Made by a program: the position numbers and the translations under genes | The notes under the pieces: model-generated | What the model was told of the DNA's origin: nothing | Databases searched by the model: none | The model's input: the letters and a program-made list of their open reading frames with translations, nothing else | In this document: positions 45,294-54,604 of the stretch, piece after piece | Numbering within the stretch: position 1 is the first letter of the stretch | Layout: the number at the start of each line of letters is the position of its first letter | Source: Halobacterium wangiae | GTDB taxonomy: Archaea > Halobacteriota > Halobacteria > Halobacteriales > Halobacteriaceae | DNA length: 64,000 nucleotides | Reading direction: 5' to 3' | Assembly: GCF_021249345.1 (NCBI RefSeq) | Contig: NZ_CP089588.1 | Coordinates: 1,798,001 to 1,862,000, forward strand

Positions 45294-47874
45294 GGCGGCC
45301 CTCCAGGAGGAGGTCGCGGTTGTCCACGTAGCGGTAGTTCGGCTCTCCACCGAGGCCGTCGACGGGGAAGCGTTCCTCGCCAGCGCGGCGCCGGTTCATC
45401 TCCGAGATGCGCTCGTTAACGAACTCCTCGAAGGCGTCGACTTCGTCCTTGAAGAAGTTCCGTCCTGCAGTGCGTGCGAGTTGCCGGAGCGCTTGCTCGC
45501 ATCCAGAGGTGACGTACTTGTACTCGCCGACTACCGACTGCATCTCGTTGATGAGACAGTCGGCGAACACGGAGTCCAATAGCGCGCTTTTGTCTGTCGT
45601 ATCCGGGAATGGTGCTGATTCGAAGACCCCGCGGTAGTCTTCATAGGTGGCCTTCGAGAAGGTCTTCTGGCAGTTGTTCGCGCCCTCCTCAATGAGTCGG
45701 TCGTACGCCTGCCTGGACTGCGCGAACGTCGCGAATGACTTGGGGTAGTAGGTAACGGTCGTCAGGGCGTCCTCGATGGCGGCTTCACTGGTGACGGCGT
45801 CATCCAACGGTTCGAGGAAGTGGAAGAACGTGAATGTCAATTCCTCACCAGGGTTGGTCGAGCGCCAGTGTGCGAGGTACGCAAGCGCCTGGAAGTTCGG
45901 GCGGTCGCTCGGCGGATCAATAGCCGCTCCATTCACTACTTGGGCGGCACGCTTGCGGCTACTGCTCTTGTGGTCGACGAGCGAGGTCGGCCCACTTACA
46001 AGGTCGATTTTCCCTTTTAGGCCGAGGTCGTGGTTTTCGAACCACCGCTCGGTGAATGAAGAGTCGACTGGTCGACCGAAATGCTCGGCGACCGTGTTCG
46101 TCCCCCACCCACTGGTCGCTGTCAGGAACGAGTCGTTCTCAGGAAGCGCCTCATCGAGGTACTCGGTGATGGTTTCAAGTCCGAAGCGATATCTCGTACG
46201 CCTCGTTGGTTCGTCGACAGACCGAGTGAACGGCCGTGTTTCTTCGATCATCAGGTCGACCGTTGCTTCGATCGTGTCCTCGTTGACGGCGTCGGGGTGG
46301 TTGACGTAGTATTCGGCGAAGTCGTGGAAGAGATTGCCCTGCCGGAAGTACTCCTTATCGGGCGAGTCCACGAGTCGGGAGAAGAAGTGGTCCCGGGGAC
46401 TGTTGACGTACGTGCTCAGGCTAGACTGACTGACCGTCCGGACGGTCGTTGGCTCAACATCCCGAGTTTCTCTATTGAAACCGTTCTCACTCTGACTCCG
46501 TGAGGTCGTGTGGTGGACGGCATCTAAATCGCTGAACTGGTCGAAATTCTCCTCGAGGAGTTCTTCGAAGTACAGACATGGCGTGACCGGGGAACCCCCC
46601 TTTGCGTCCTGGACGAGGTAGTACTGGGTAGCGCCACTCTGCAGGAGGAGTTGGAATTGCTGGATATTCCGCGTGTACTGCGCGTCTTCGTCCACCCACG
46701 GGCGCTGTGGCGCGCTGTGAGTCCAGCCCTCATCGAGACCAAGGTGGAAGACAAGTGGCCGGTCGACGTACGCGGCGGACTTCGCGTCTGCGAGGAGTAC
46801 GCCCTCGTTCTCGCGGTCGACCGGCACCTCATAGGTCTGTAAGTAGAACTCCAAGCGGTCAACGCCAGCCTCAGTAACCTGGTCCTCAGCGATGCCGAGC
46901 GCGTCCAGTTCGTCTTGGAAGGATTCCAGTTCACAGTCCGCTTCCGTCTCGAAGGCACCCAGCGCTTCCGCAAACGTGTAGTCGGTGATACTGGTGCAGA
47001 ACTCGACTACCCACGAGACCGCGTCATGGTCGAGGTCGTGAAGGCGCTTCTCGTCGTGTTCGATACCCGGTGCACAATCGAGGCGGGTAAGCACTGACCG
47101 AACTTCTTCGACACAGGTGTCGGTTCCCGCGTGAGCAGTGCGGAGCAGGCGGAGGAAGGCGCGGTGGTCGGGGTGGTCTGCGAATCCGGGGCCGCCGTAG
47201 AAGGGGATATCAGCGGCTTCCAGACCGGATTCGATAAGGGGGGAGTACTCGCTGGCGCTGTCCAGAACTATCGCGATGTCATCGGCGTTCTCAGCTGTGA
47301 CCGTATCGAGGACAGTATTGATGATCTCGTTAGCAGACTCGAAGATGTGGAAGTCGGGGTGGTCGAATGCGTCGGTAGTGAACGGACTGTAGGTATCGTA
47401 GTCGGCGGGGAGAATCGACCGTTCCAGGGCGGTTAATTGGTCGTATCCAACTACCGCGACGTCCTGGTCAGTGTTGATCTCAAAGTCAGTAATTGCTCTT
47501 GAGGTGATGTCCAGTTCGCGGATGGTCTGGACAGCCTGCTGGGTGGTTTTGCCGGCGTAATCGTCGTAGTCGAGTATGCTGTCGGCGCTGGCTTGGTGCT
47601 CCCAACACTGCAGGATGTTCCCGATAGCGTAGGCAGCTGCCTTCCAGTCTAACTCGGTGTGTTTTACGAGTTCTAGGAAGGCGAGTCGGTCCTCGGCTTC
47701 CTCGCGGCGCCCGGCCGCGAGTCGCCGGGGCGTCATGGCGAATGAACCGAGATGAGGCCGGTGGAGTCGGCGGTTCAGGGCGCTGGCGAGTGGTGCGTCG
47801 GGGACGACGACAAGGTCGTAGTCGGCGACGTCCTCGTAGAGGGTATCGATTGGCTTTGCCAGCTGGAATGACAC
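45286..47874 (-). CDS. AddB-like nuclease subunit
   Basis: An 862-aa protein with a GTG start at 47874, preceded by a purine-rich GGGGGAG. The N-terminal half looks like a degenerate helicase without Walker A (DLVVVPDAPLASALNRRL), as in AddB/RecC-type partners. The C-terminal nuclease domain has QGNLFHDFAEYY (about residue 510), GLKGKIDLVSG then LVDHKSSS (about 640), the G..H...D...ExK-like set, with DHK in place of the usual DxK/ExK pair. The C-x2-C-x5-C iron-sulfur signature of bacterial AddB is not evident. It is translated first and coupled to the AddA-like gene; together they should form a dual-nuclease helicase complex acting on DNA ends. Confidence 0.75.
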   Translation of the reverse strand: MSFQLAKPIDTLYEDVADYDLVVVPDAPLASALNRRLHRPHLGSFAMTPRRLAAGRREEAEDRLAFLELVKHTELDWKAAAYAIGNILQCWEHQASADSILDYDDYAGKTTQQAVQTIRELDITSRAITDFEINTDQDVAVVGYDQLTALERSILPADYDTYSPFTTDAFDHPDFHIFESANEIINTVLDTVTAENADDIAIVLDSASEYSPLIESGLEAADIPFYGGPGFADHPDHRAFLRLLRTAHAGTDTCVEEVRSVLTRLDCAPGIEHDEKRLHDLDHDAVSWVVEFCTSITDYTFAEALGAFETEADCELESFQDELDALGIAEDQVTEAGVDRLEFYLQTYEVPVDRENEGVLLADAKSAAYVDRPLVFHLGLDEGWTHSAPQRPWVDEDAQYTRNIQQFQLLLQSGATQYYLVQDAKGGSPVTPCLYFEELLEENFDQFSDLDAVHHTTSRSQSENGFNRETRDVEPTTVRTVSQSSLSTYVNSPRDHFFSRLVDSPDKEYFRQGNLFHDFAEYYVNHPDAVNEDTIEATVDLMIEETRPFTRSVDEPTRRTRYRFGLETITEYLDEALPENDSFLTATSGWGTNTVAEHFGRPVDSSFTERWFENHDLGLKGKIDLVSGPTSLVDHKSSSRKRAAQVVNGAAIDPPSDRPNFQALAYLAHWRSTNPGEELTFTFFHFLEPLDDAVTSEAAIEDALTTVTYYPKSFATFAQSRQAYDRLIEEGANNCQKTFSKATYEDYRGVFESAPFPDTTDKSALLDSVFADCLINEMQSVVGEYKYVTSGCEQALRQLARTAGRNFFKDEVDAFEEFVNERISEMNRRRAGEERFPVDGLGGEPNYRYVDNRDLLLEGRHD

Positions 47875-47935
47875 GTCTCCCCCAATTGGAAGTCGTCACC
47901 AAAAGCTCGGGGGTAACCGAGTAGGGAATCGCGTT

Positions 47936-47967
47936 GGTTTTTTCGCCCCCTTCTGGGGTGCGGGGGC
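47936..47967 (+). promoter_or_regulatory. conserved T-run/GC-hairpin leader
   Basis: GGTTTTTTCGCCCCC, TTCT, GGGGTGCGGGGGC. It can fold as a hairpin and lies 30-60 nt before the ATG at 47997. A near-identical block (61434-61466) precedes the SWIM-protein gene. It also lies in the divergent promoter region of the AddB-like gene. Confidence 0.5.
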
Positions 47968-47996
47968 ATCCAAGAACGGTGTTCCCGTACTCTAGT

Positions 47997-48629
47997 ATGG
48001 GACATCGAGCACTCATCGCCTACGAGCGACCAGACGAGTTGTACAACCTCCACTACACGCACTGGGGTGGGTTGAAACTCCGCCTCAAAACCACACTCTC
48101 CCCACAAACATCCTACGGTGAGACTGAACCAATCACGGGGAATCGACAAGTCTTCGGACGATTCCTCGAAGAATCGAACCCGGAGTCAGTCCCCCTTGAG
48201 GAGACGGACTCTCAGTATACTGACGTGGATATCACGCCACTCGATACCCGAGTAACCCTAGAGGTAATCCTCAGTGAGCATCTCGACTATGAGGTGCATG
48301 AAGCCCTCTACGTAGTCAACCTCGACTTCGAGGTGGAAGCATACCGGACGTTCGCGCTGGGATTCGGAGATTTCGCCACGAGCGTAGACAGTAGTTCCCG
48401 GCGTGGACATGGGGTTGTGAGTACGGTGCGGTGGTATGATGGTGAGCCAGTCGGGGACGCGTACATTCGGGGGTGGTTCGCTGGCGCCCGCGAACTCACT
48501 GGCGTAATGATCGATCGCGACGTCTTCACTGAGCGGCAAGCCACGACGTTCCTGGTTCAACGACTACTCTCGAAACTCCGGGATCAGACCACACACGTGC
48601 GTCGGGCGGACCAACCCACCCACGCCTAA
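47997..48629 (+). CDS. DUF6735-like haloarchaeal protein
   Basis: A 210-aa protein from the ATG at 47997. The N-terminus MGHRALIAYERPDELYNLHY followed by THWGGLKLRL is the hallmark of a haloarchaea-restricted family (I recall it as DUF6735) often found on plasmids. The rest is acidic and beta-rich, with no membrane segment. The function is unknown. A longer frame starting at 47934 would translate the GC-rich hairpin leader and is not preferred. It is transcribed divergently from the AddAB-like pair. Confidence 0.65.
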   Translation: MGHRALIAYERPDELYNLHYTHWGGLKLRLKTTLSPQTSYGETEPITGNRQVFGRFLEESNPESVPLEETDSQYTDVDITPLDTRVTLEVILSEHLDYEVHEALYVVNLDFEVEAYRTFALGFGDFATSVDSSSRRGHGVVSTVRWYDGEPVGDAYIRGWFAGARELTGVMIDRDVFTERQATTFLVQRLLSKLRDQTTHVRRADQPTHA

Positions 48630-48703
48630 CCCAGTCCTCCACTCCGAGCGCCAGCTCAAGCGTGTAACTAGACAGTCTCGCTGAGAATACTGTAAGTACC
48701 CGC

Positions 48704-48718
48704 AGACTATTGTAGTCT
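48704..48718. promoter_or_regulatory. inverted repeat before the peptide-transporter operon
   Basis: AGACTA-TTG-TAGTCT, a perfect 6-bp inverted repeat 20-35 nt upstream of the first permease ATG (48739). A GGAGGG about 10 nt before the ATG (about 48725-48730) is a good ribosome-binding site, so this mRNA has a leader. The palindrome could be an operator for a dimeric regulator. Confidence 0.45.
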
Positions 48719-48738
48719 ACTGGATTGGAGGGTACTGT

Positions 48739-49773
48739 ATGAAGTTCCGGTACTACGTGACGCGCCGACTGCTGTTAACGGTAGTCGTCCTCTGGGGAGT
48801 CTCTATCATTACCTTCCTACTGACACACGCGGTGCCGAGCGACCCAGCCGCGCTCTGGGCGGGATCGCACGCGACTGCGGAACAAATCGAACAGGCCCGC
48901 CAGACACTCGGACTCAACAGGCCACTGCACATTCAGTACGTCGACTTCCTGACGGGCCTGTTCCGGGGCGACCTCGGTATGAGCATTCGGACGGAGCAGC
49001 CGGTGATGCGGGACCTCGTGGCGTTTTTCCCAGCAACCGTCGAGCTGGTCTTCGCCAGTATGTTCTTCGCGATCGGGTTCGGCATCCCACTCGGCATCAT
49101 CTCCGCGAAGTACCACAACACCGCGCCCGACCACGCCTCACGCGTCATCTCCATGAGCGGCGTGAGCCTCCCGGTGTTCTGGCTCGGGATGCTCCTCCAG
49201 CTACTACTGTACGGGTGGCTCGGTGTCCTCCCACTCGAGGGCCGGGTCGCGACGGAGGTCGTTCAGGCGAATCCGCTGAGCGAAATCTCCGGGATGTTAC
49301 TGTTCGACTCGCTGGTCCAGTTGAACGTCCCGGTGTTTCTCAGCGCGGTCGAACATATCGTCCTGCCGGCCTTCACGCTCTCGTTCGCGTCGATGGCCAT
49401 CATCACTCGAATGACGCGCTCGTCGATGCTCGAAACCATGCAAGAGGAGTACGTCGACGTCCACGAGGGCTTCGGATTGAGCGAGCGGACCATCGTCTAC
49501 AAGTACGCGCTGAAGAACTCGATGAACAGCGTCCTCACGGTCATCGGCCTGTCGTTCGGCTACCTCCTGGGCGGTAGCATCCTGGTCGAGAGTATCTTCT
49601 CGTGGCCTGGCCTCGGCAGGTACATCGTCAACTCCATCTACGCCACCGACTACCCCGCCGTGATGGGGGTCACGCTCCTGTTCGCGACGTCATACATCCT
49701 CATCAACCTCCTCGTTGACCTCACCTACGCCTACCTGAATCCGAAGCTGCGGGCCTCCGGGGGTGGGAGCTGA
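48739..49773 (+). CDS. dppB: peptide ABC transporter permease, DppB/OppB type
   Basis: A 344-aa inner-membrane permease with six predicted membrane helices; the first covers about residues 10-30 (LLLTVVVLWGVSIITFLLTH). The cytoplasmic EAA loop GFGLSERTIVYKYALKNSMN (about 246-265) and C-terminal GRYIVNSIYATDYPAVMGV are typical of the DppB/OppB subfamily. It forms a channel with DppC, energised by DppD and DppF. It starts the operon and overlaps dppC by 1 nt. Peptide specificity cannot be assigned from the permease. Confidence 0.92.
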   Translation: MKFRYYVTRRLLLTVVVLWGVSIITFLLTHAVPSDPAALWAGSHATAEQIEQARQTLGLNRPLHIQYVDFLTGLFRGDLGMSIRTEQPVMRDLVAFFPATVELVFASMFFAIGFGIPLGIISAKYHNTAPDHASRVISMSGVSLPVFWLGMLLQLLLYGWLGVLPLEGRVATEVVQANPLSEISGMLLFDSLVQLNVPVFLSAVEHIVLPAFTLSFASMAIITRMTRSSMLETMQEEYVDVHEGFGLSERTIVYKYALKNSMNSVLTVIGLSFGYLLGGSILVESIFSWPGLGRYIVNSIYATDYPAVMGVTLLFATSYILINLLVDLTYAYLNPKLRASGGGS

Positions 49774-50693
49774 TGGCCGAACGCCAGGAGTCAATCGGGA
49801 CCAGTCTCCGCGAAACGTACGATGGTTGGCGGACCGAACACGCCGCCCAGATTAGTGAGGTGAAGCTTCGTGCCTCCCAGATTCGAAGTAATCCGGTGAG
49901 TCTGGCGGGATTGGGCATCATCTGTCTGTTCTTGCTGGTCGCCGCGCTCGCGCCATATATCGCGCCCTACAGTCCAATGGCGACGGACATCGCAAACACG
50001 TACGCGCAGCCGTCCCTCGAACACCCCTTTGGCACCGACAGCCTCGGACGCGACGTGTTTTCCCGAGTCATCTTCGGGACTCAATCGTCGCTCCGGGTCG
50101 CAGCGATTGTCCTTGCGGTGTCCTTCTCGATCGGCGTCCCGACGGGGCTCGTCGCTGGGTACCTCGGCGGCAAGGTCGAAGAGGCCATCATGCGCATCAC
50201 CGACATGTTCCTCGGATTCCCACCACTTCTGTTACCCCTCGCAGTGAGCCTCTCGCTCGGAGGCGGACTCGACATGGCGGCGATCGCCATCGGCCTCACG
50301 TGGTGGCCGTGGTACGCTCGCATCGGGCGAAGCCAGGCGATCAACGTGCGCGAGGAGGAGTACGTCACGGCCGCCGAGAGTATCGGCGTCACCTCGCCGC
50401 GAATCGTGGCTCGCCACGTATTCCCGAACAGTCTCTCGCCGATTCTCGTGCAGGCGAGCATGGACGTGGGGTACGCCATCCTGATGACGAGCTCGCTGTC
50501 ATTCATCGGGGCCGGCGCGAACCCGCCGGCCGCCGAGTGGGGTCTGATGATCGCAACCGCCCGAGAGGGCTTCATCACCTACTGGTGGACCGTCACGTTC
50601 CCCGGGATCGCCATCTTCGTCACCGTCATCGGGTTCAACCTGTTCGGCGACGGGCTGCGCGACATTCTCGACCCGAAGCTCTCACGGAGGTAA
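49773..50693 (+). CDS. dppC: peptide ABC transporter permease, DppC/OppC type
   Basis: A 306-aa permease. The N-terminal OppC-type segment has one helix (about 46-68), then FGTDSLGRDVFSRVIFGTQ, the diagnostic DppC/OppC motif. The EAA loop is AAESIGVTSPRIVARHVFPN (about 205-224). The C-terminus GFNLFGDGLRDILDPKLSRR is the standard family ending. It pairs with DppB; start and stop codons overlap with dppB. Confidence 0.92.
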   Translation: MAERQESIGTSLRETYDGWRTEHAAQISEVKLRASQIRSNPVSLAGLGIICLFLLVAALAPYIAPYSPMATDIANTYAQPSLEHPFGTDSLGRDVFSRVIFGTQSSLRVAAIVLAVSFSIGVPTGLVAGYLGGKVEEAIMRITDMFLGFPPLLLPLAVSLSLGGGLDMAAIAIGLTWWPWYARIGRSQAINVREEEYVTAAESIGVTSPRIVARHVFPNSLSPILVQASMDVGYAILMTSSLSFIGAGANPPAAEWGLMIATAREGFITYWWTVTFPGIAIFVTVIGFNLFGDGLRDILDPKLSRR

Positions 50694-50695
50694 TC

Positions 50696-51739
50696 ATGAC
50701 TGGAACTCACTCTTCGACCGGCGAACCGACCCCGACCGACGACGACGTCCTGCTTTCGATGCGGGACCTGCACGTCGAGTTCGAGACCTACGATGGGACG
50801 GTGTACGCTCTCGACGGCGTCGACCTCGACGTCAAGCGCGGACGCACGACCGGCCTCGTAGGCGAGACCGGGTGCGGGAAGACCGTGACCGCACGGAGCA
50901 TACTCCAGCTCGTCGACGACCCCGGCCGGATCTCGGCCGGAGAGATACTCTACAAGGGACGGAACCTGCTCGACCTCTCGCCGGAGGAGATGCGGAACGT
51001 CCGCGGGAACGAGATCGCGATGATCTTCCAGGAGCCGATGAAGTCGCTCAACCCGAGCTTCACGATACGCGACCAGCTGACGACGGTCATCCAGCATCAC
51101 ACCGACCGCGACTCCAAGGCGGCCGCCGACCGCGCGCTATCGATACTGGAGGAACTCGAGTTCCCGGACCCCGAGGCAGTGCTGTCGTCGTACCCCCACG
51201 AACTCTCTGGGGGTATGGCTCAGCGAGTGCTCATCGCCCTCGCGCTCTCATGCGAGCCGGACCTGCTGCTCGCGGACGAACCGACCACGGCACTGGACGT
51301 GACCATCCAGGCACAGATCCTCGAACTGCTCGACCGAATCCAGGAGGAGTTCGGAACGAGTATCCTCCTTATCACCCACAATCTGGGCGTCGTGGACCGG
51401 GTTGCAGACGACGTAAACGTGATGTACGCCGGGAAGGTTGTCGAGACGGGACCGACTGACCGAGTGTTCGAAGACCCGAAGCACCCCTACACGCTCGGAC
51501 TATTGCGGTCGCTCCCCGAACGGGACGTCGAGGAGATGTACGCGATGGAGGGCGACGTGCCGGACCTGCGGAACCCGCCCGAAGGCTGCCGGTTCGCCCC
51601 ACGCTGTCCAGTGGCAAAACCAGAGTGCGAGACGTACGACCCACCGGAGACATCCGTCGGGTCGGAGCGGACGGTCCGGTGTCTCCACTACGAACCGGAC
51701 GCGCCGGGCTCGCCCGAAGAGGTGCACGATGGCGTCTAA
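50696..51739 (+). CDS. dppD: peptide ABC transporter ATP-binding protein, DppD type
   Basis: A 347-aa ATPase from the ATG at 50696, 2 nt after dppC; a much longer upstream frame is only an overlap with dppC. Walker [14 protein letters not shown], signature [12 protein letters not shown], Walker [13 protein letters not shown], and the C-terminal oligopeptide-type cysteine motif [14 protein letters not shown]. It energises the peptide permease. It overlaps dppF by 11 nt. Confidence 0.92.
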   Translation: MTGTHSSTGEPTPTDDDVLLSMRDLHVEFETYDGTVYALDGVDLDVKRGRTTGLVGETGCGKTVTARSILQLVDDPGRISAGEILYKGRNLLDLSPEEMRNVRGNEIAMIFQEPMKSLNPSFTIRDQLTTVIQHHTDRDSKAAADRALSILEELEFPDPEAVLSSYPHELSGGMAQRVLIALALSCEPDLLLADEPTTALDVTIQAQILELLDRIQEEFGTSILLITHNLGVVDRVADDVNVMYAGKVVETGPTDRVFEDPKHPYTLGLLRSLPERDVEEMYAMEGDVPDLRNPPEGCRFAPRCPVAKPECETYDPPETSVGSERTVRCLHYEPDAPGSPEEVHDGV

Positions 51740-52823
51740 GGAGACCCTCGACGCGATGGGAGAGAGCAACGAGGAACCCCTGCTGTCAGTCCGGAACCTC
51801 AAGACGTACTACCCGGTCACCGGCGGACTGCTAAACCGGAAACAGGACGACGTGAAGGCCGTCGACGGCGTCTCCTTCGACATCAACCGTGGAGAAACCG
51901 TCGGGCTGGCCGGCGAGTCCGGGTGCGGGAAGACCACGGTCGCGAAGACGATACTGGGGCTCGTCGAGGAGACGGCAGGCGAGGTAGTCTACGACGGACA
52001 GGACCTGACGGAACTCAATGACGGCGAACTCCGGGAGGTCAGGGAGGACATCGGCGTCGTGTTCCAGGACCCATTCAGTAGCCTCAATCCCCGAATGACT
52101 GTCCGAAAGCTCGTCGCCGAGCCGCTCGTCACACACCGGGACATGACCGACAGGGAACGCAACGAGAGGGTCGCCCACCTGCTCGAACGCGTCGGACTGA
52201 GTGAAGAGCACATGCGTCGGTACCCTCACGAGTTCTCGGGCGGCCAGCGTCAGCGCATCGCTATCGCGCGGGCACTGGCGCTGGAGCCGTCGTTCGTCAT
52301 CCTCGACGAACCGACCAGCGCACTCGACGTCTCCGTGCAGGCCCGCACCCTCAAACTACTGGACGAACTTCAGGAGGAACTCGACCTGACGTACCTGCTC
52401 ATCACTCACGACCTGAACGTGATGCGTCGCATCGCGGACCGGCTACTCGTCATGTACCTCGGACGCGTCATGGAGCACGGGCCCGCGAATACGCTGTTCG
52501 AGGCCCCCCACCACCCCTACACGGAGGCGCTGCTGTCGGCGGTACCCCGCGTCGGGATTGAGAGCGACCCGATCCTACTAGAGGGCGATGTGCCGTCCCC
52601 TCGTAACCCGCCCACCGGGTGTCGGTTCCACACGAGGTGTCCCTACGCGACCGAGGACTGCGAGGGAGAGGAACCCGCGCTCAACGCCGTCAGGGAAGCG
52701 GGACGAGCGGCGGCGGGACTGGGCGAGCAGGGGTGGAACAGTGACGTCGTCGATGCAGTGCAGGAGTCGCGCTGTCGGTACCGCGACCCCCGGTCTGATC
52801 CTCCAGAGGATTTCGACCAGTAG
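51729..52823 (+). CDS. dppF: peptide ABC transporter ATP-binding protein, DppF type
   Basis: A 364-aa ATPase from the ATG at 51729. Walker A GESGCGKTTVAKT, signature FSGGQRQRIAIARALA, Walker B FVILDEPTSALDVS and H-loop LLITHDLNVM. The C-terminal CRFHTRCPYATEDC motif is shared with DppD, as usual in Opp/Dpp families. It is the second ATPase of the transporter. Confidence 0.92.
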   Translation: MASKETLDAMGESNEEPLLSVRNLKTYYPVTGGLLNRKQDDVKAVDGVSFDINRGETVGLAGESGCGKTTVAKTILGLVEETAGEVVYDGQDLTELNDGELREVREDIGVVFQDPFSSLNPRMTVRKLVAEPLVTHRDMTDRERNERVAHLLERVGLSEEHMRRYPHEFSGGQRQRIAIARALALEPSFVILDEPTSALDVSVQARTLKLLDELQEELDLTYLLITHDLNVMRRIADRLLVMYLGRVMEHGPANTLFEAPHHPYTEALLSAVPRVGIESDPILLEGDVPSPRNPPTGCRFHTRCPYATEDCEGEEPALNAVREAGRAAAGLGEQGWNSDVVDAVQESRCRYRDPRSDPPEDFDQ

Positions 52824-52900
52824 GCCGGGGTGAGCTACCCAATATTGCCAGTTAGACGAATGTTTTGTAGGGCATACTCCTTGCATACGAAAGAATCCAA

Positions 52901-54604
52901 ATGGCTGAAGAAAGGCGGCTAAAATCGGGCAGGCGGCGGTTCCTGTACGCACTCGGATCGGGTGCGGCGGTCACAGGACTAGCGGGATGTACCGACGGTG
53001 GCGGCGACGGTGGTGACGGCTACGGCGGTGACGACGACGACAATGGCAGCGACGACAGCGGCAACGACGACAGCGGTAGTGACGACGATAACAGTGGTGA
53101 TGGTTCAAACGATCTCGGGACAGTCATCTACACGGTCAACGCGGAACTGACCGAGTACGACCCGAGCACCAACTTCGACGTGACCAGCCTCGCGCTCTCG
53201 AACGTGTACGAACCGCTCGTCTGGCACAACCTCGACGGGAACCAGGAGACCCACCCCGGTCTGGCGAAGGACTGGTCCGTCTCCGAGGACGGCCTGGACT
53301 GGACGTTCGACCTGCGCGAGGGCGTTACATTCCACAACGGCGGCGAGATGACCGCAGAGGACGTGAAGTTCTCCCTCGAGCGCACGATGGAGATGGGGCA
53401 GGGCCCAGCGTTCATCTGGGGGCCGGTCGACAAGATTGAAGTCGACGACGACTACACGGTCTCGATCTCCCTCTCCTCGAAGGCACCACTCGACCTGATC
53501 GCCTCCAGCCAGTACGGCGCATGGATCTTCTCCAAAGAGGAGGTCGAATCTCACGGCGACACCCCCGAGGCGCAGGCTGAGTGGTTCCAGCAGGGTAACG
53601 AGGCTGGAACCGGACCCTACACTATTGGAAACTGGGAACGCTCCTCGCAGCTCGAACTCTCGAAGTTCGACGACTACTGGGGCGGCTGGGAGGGCGACCA
53701 CTACTCGGGAGCCCAGCTGAAGATCGTCAACGAGGCCAGCACCAACATCCAGTTGCTGCAAAACGGTGACGTCGACATTCTCCGCAATGCGCCCTACTCG
53801 CAGCTGTCGTCGCTGGAGAACGACGACGCCATCGATATCACCCAGGACACGTCGTTCATGCAGCTGTACGGGCTGATGCACGTCGAGAAGGAGCCGACGG
53901 ACGACATCCACGTCCGGAAGGCGATTCGTCACGCGTTCCCCTACGAGCAGGGCGTCGAGAACATCCTCGCGGGGTACGGCGAGACCAACGGCTCGGTCAT
54001 CCCGAACAACATGTGGGGGGACAACACCGATCTGGAGGTTCCGGAATTCGACCTCGACGTGGCGCGGGACCACCTCGAACAGTCGAAGTACGACCCGAGC
54101 GAGATGTCGCTCCAGTTCAACTTCTCGTCCGGCCACAACACGTGGCGGCGCGCCCTCCTGTTCCTCCAGGAGAACCTCAAGGAGATCGGCGTGGGCGAAG
54201 TCAACGTCGACAGCCTCCCGTCGAGCACCTACTTCGAGCAGGCGCGGAACATCGACACGGCTCCGAACATGACGCTGTTCTGGTGGTGGCCGACGTACGT
54301 CACCCCCTACGACTACCTCTACAGCATGTTCCACTGTGCCGGCGAGAACCCGATCTACTCCCTCTCGTACTGGTGTAACGAGGACTTCGACGCGAAGATC
54401 AACGAGGGACGGCAGCTCTCCGCGACCGACCGGGACCAGGCGATCGAGCTGTTCCAGGAGGCACAGGCGACGATCGAGGAGGAGGCCCTCGCGGTCAACT
54501 TCTGGCAGCTCCAGACGGTCAAGCCCCACCTCGCGGACCTCTCGGGGTACGACCCGAACCCGTCGTACACTGACGTCGTGTTCTTCCGGGACCTCGACGC
54601 TTAG
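52901..54604 (+). CDS. dppA: peptide-binding lipoprotein, SBP family 5
   Basis: A 567-aa extracellular substrate-binding protein. The N-terminus carries a twin-arginine signal (RRRFLYALGS) and a lipobox LAGC with Cys30, so it is a Tat-exported lipoprotein as is common in haloarchaea. A Gly/Asp/Ser-rich linker (residues about 34-68) follows. The family-5 fold is shown by YEPLVWHNLDGN, GLAKDWSVSEDGLDWTFDLR and VRKAIRHAFP. It lies 77 nt after dppF at the end of the operon, possibly with its own promoter. Its stop overlaps that of the convergent dehydrogenase by 3 bases. Confidence 0.92.
   Translation: MAEERRLKSGRRRFLYALGSGAAVTGLAGCTDGGGDGGDGYGGDDDDNGSDDSGNDDSGSDDDNSGDGSNDLGTVIYTVNAELTEYDPSTNFDVTSLALSNVYEPLVWHNLDGNQETHPGLAKDWSVSEDGLDWTFDLREGVTFHNGGEMTAEDVKFSLERTMEMGQGPAFIWGPVDKIEVDDDYTVSISLSSKAPLDLIASSQYGAWIFSKEEVESHGDTPEAQAEWFQQGNEAGTGPYTIGNWERSSQLELSKFDDYWGGWEGDHYSGAQLKIVNEASTNIQLLQNGDVDILRNAPYSQLSSLENDDAIDITQDTSFMQLYGLMHVEKEPTDDIHVRKAIRHAFPYEQGVENILAGYGETNGSVIPNNMWGDNTDLEVPEFDLDVARDHLEQSKYDPSEMSLQFNFSSGHNTWRRALLFLQENLKEIGVGEVNVDSLPSSTYFEQARNIDTAPNMTLFWWWPTYVTPYDYLYSMFHCAGENPIYSLSYWCNEDFDAKINEGRQLSATDRDQAIELFQEAQATIEEEALAVNFWQLQTVKPHLADLSGYDPNPSYTDVVFFRDLDA

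Noticed and set aside
53105-54529. Long open frame (474 codons) antisense to the peptide-binding protein gene
   Set aside because: It is the mirror of a high-G+C real gene; the sense strand has a Tat signal, lipobox and family-5 motifs.
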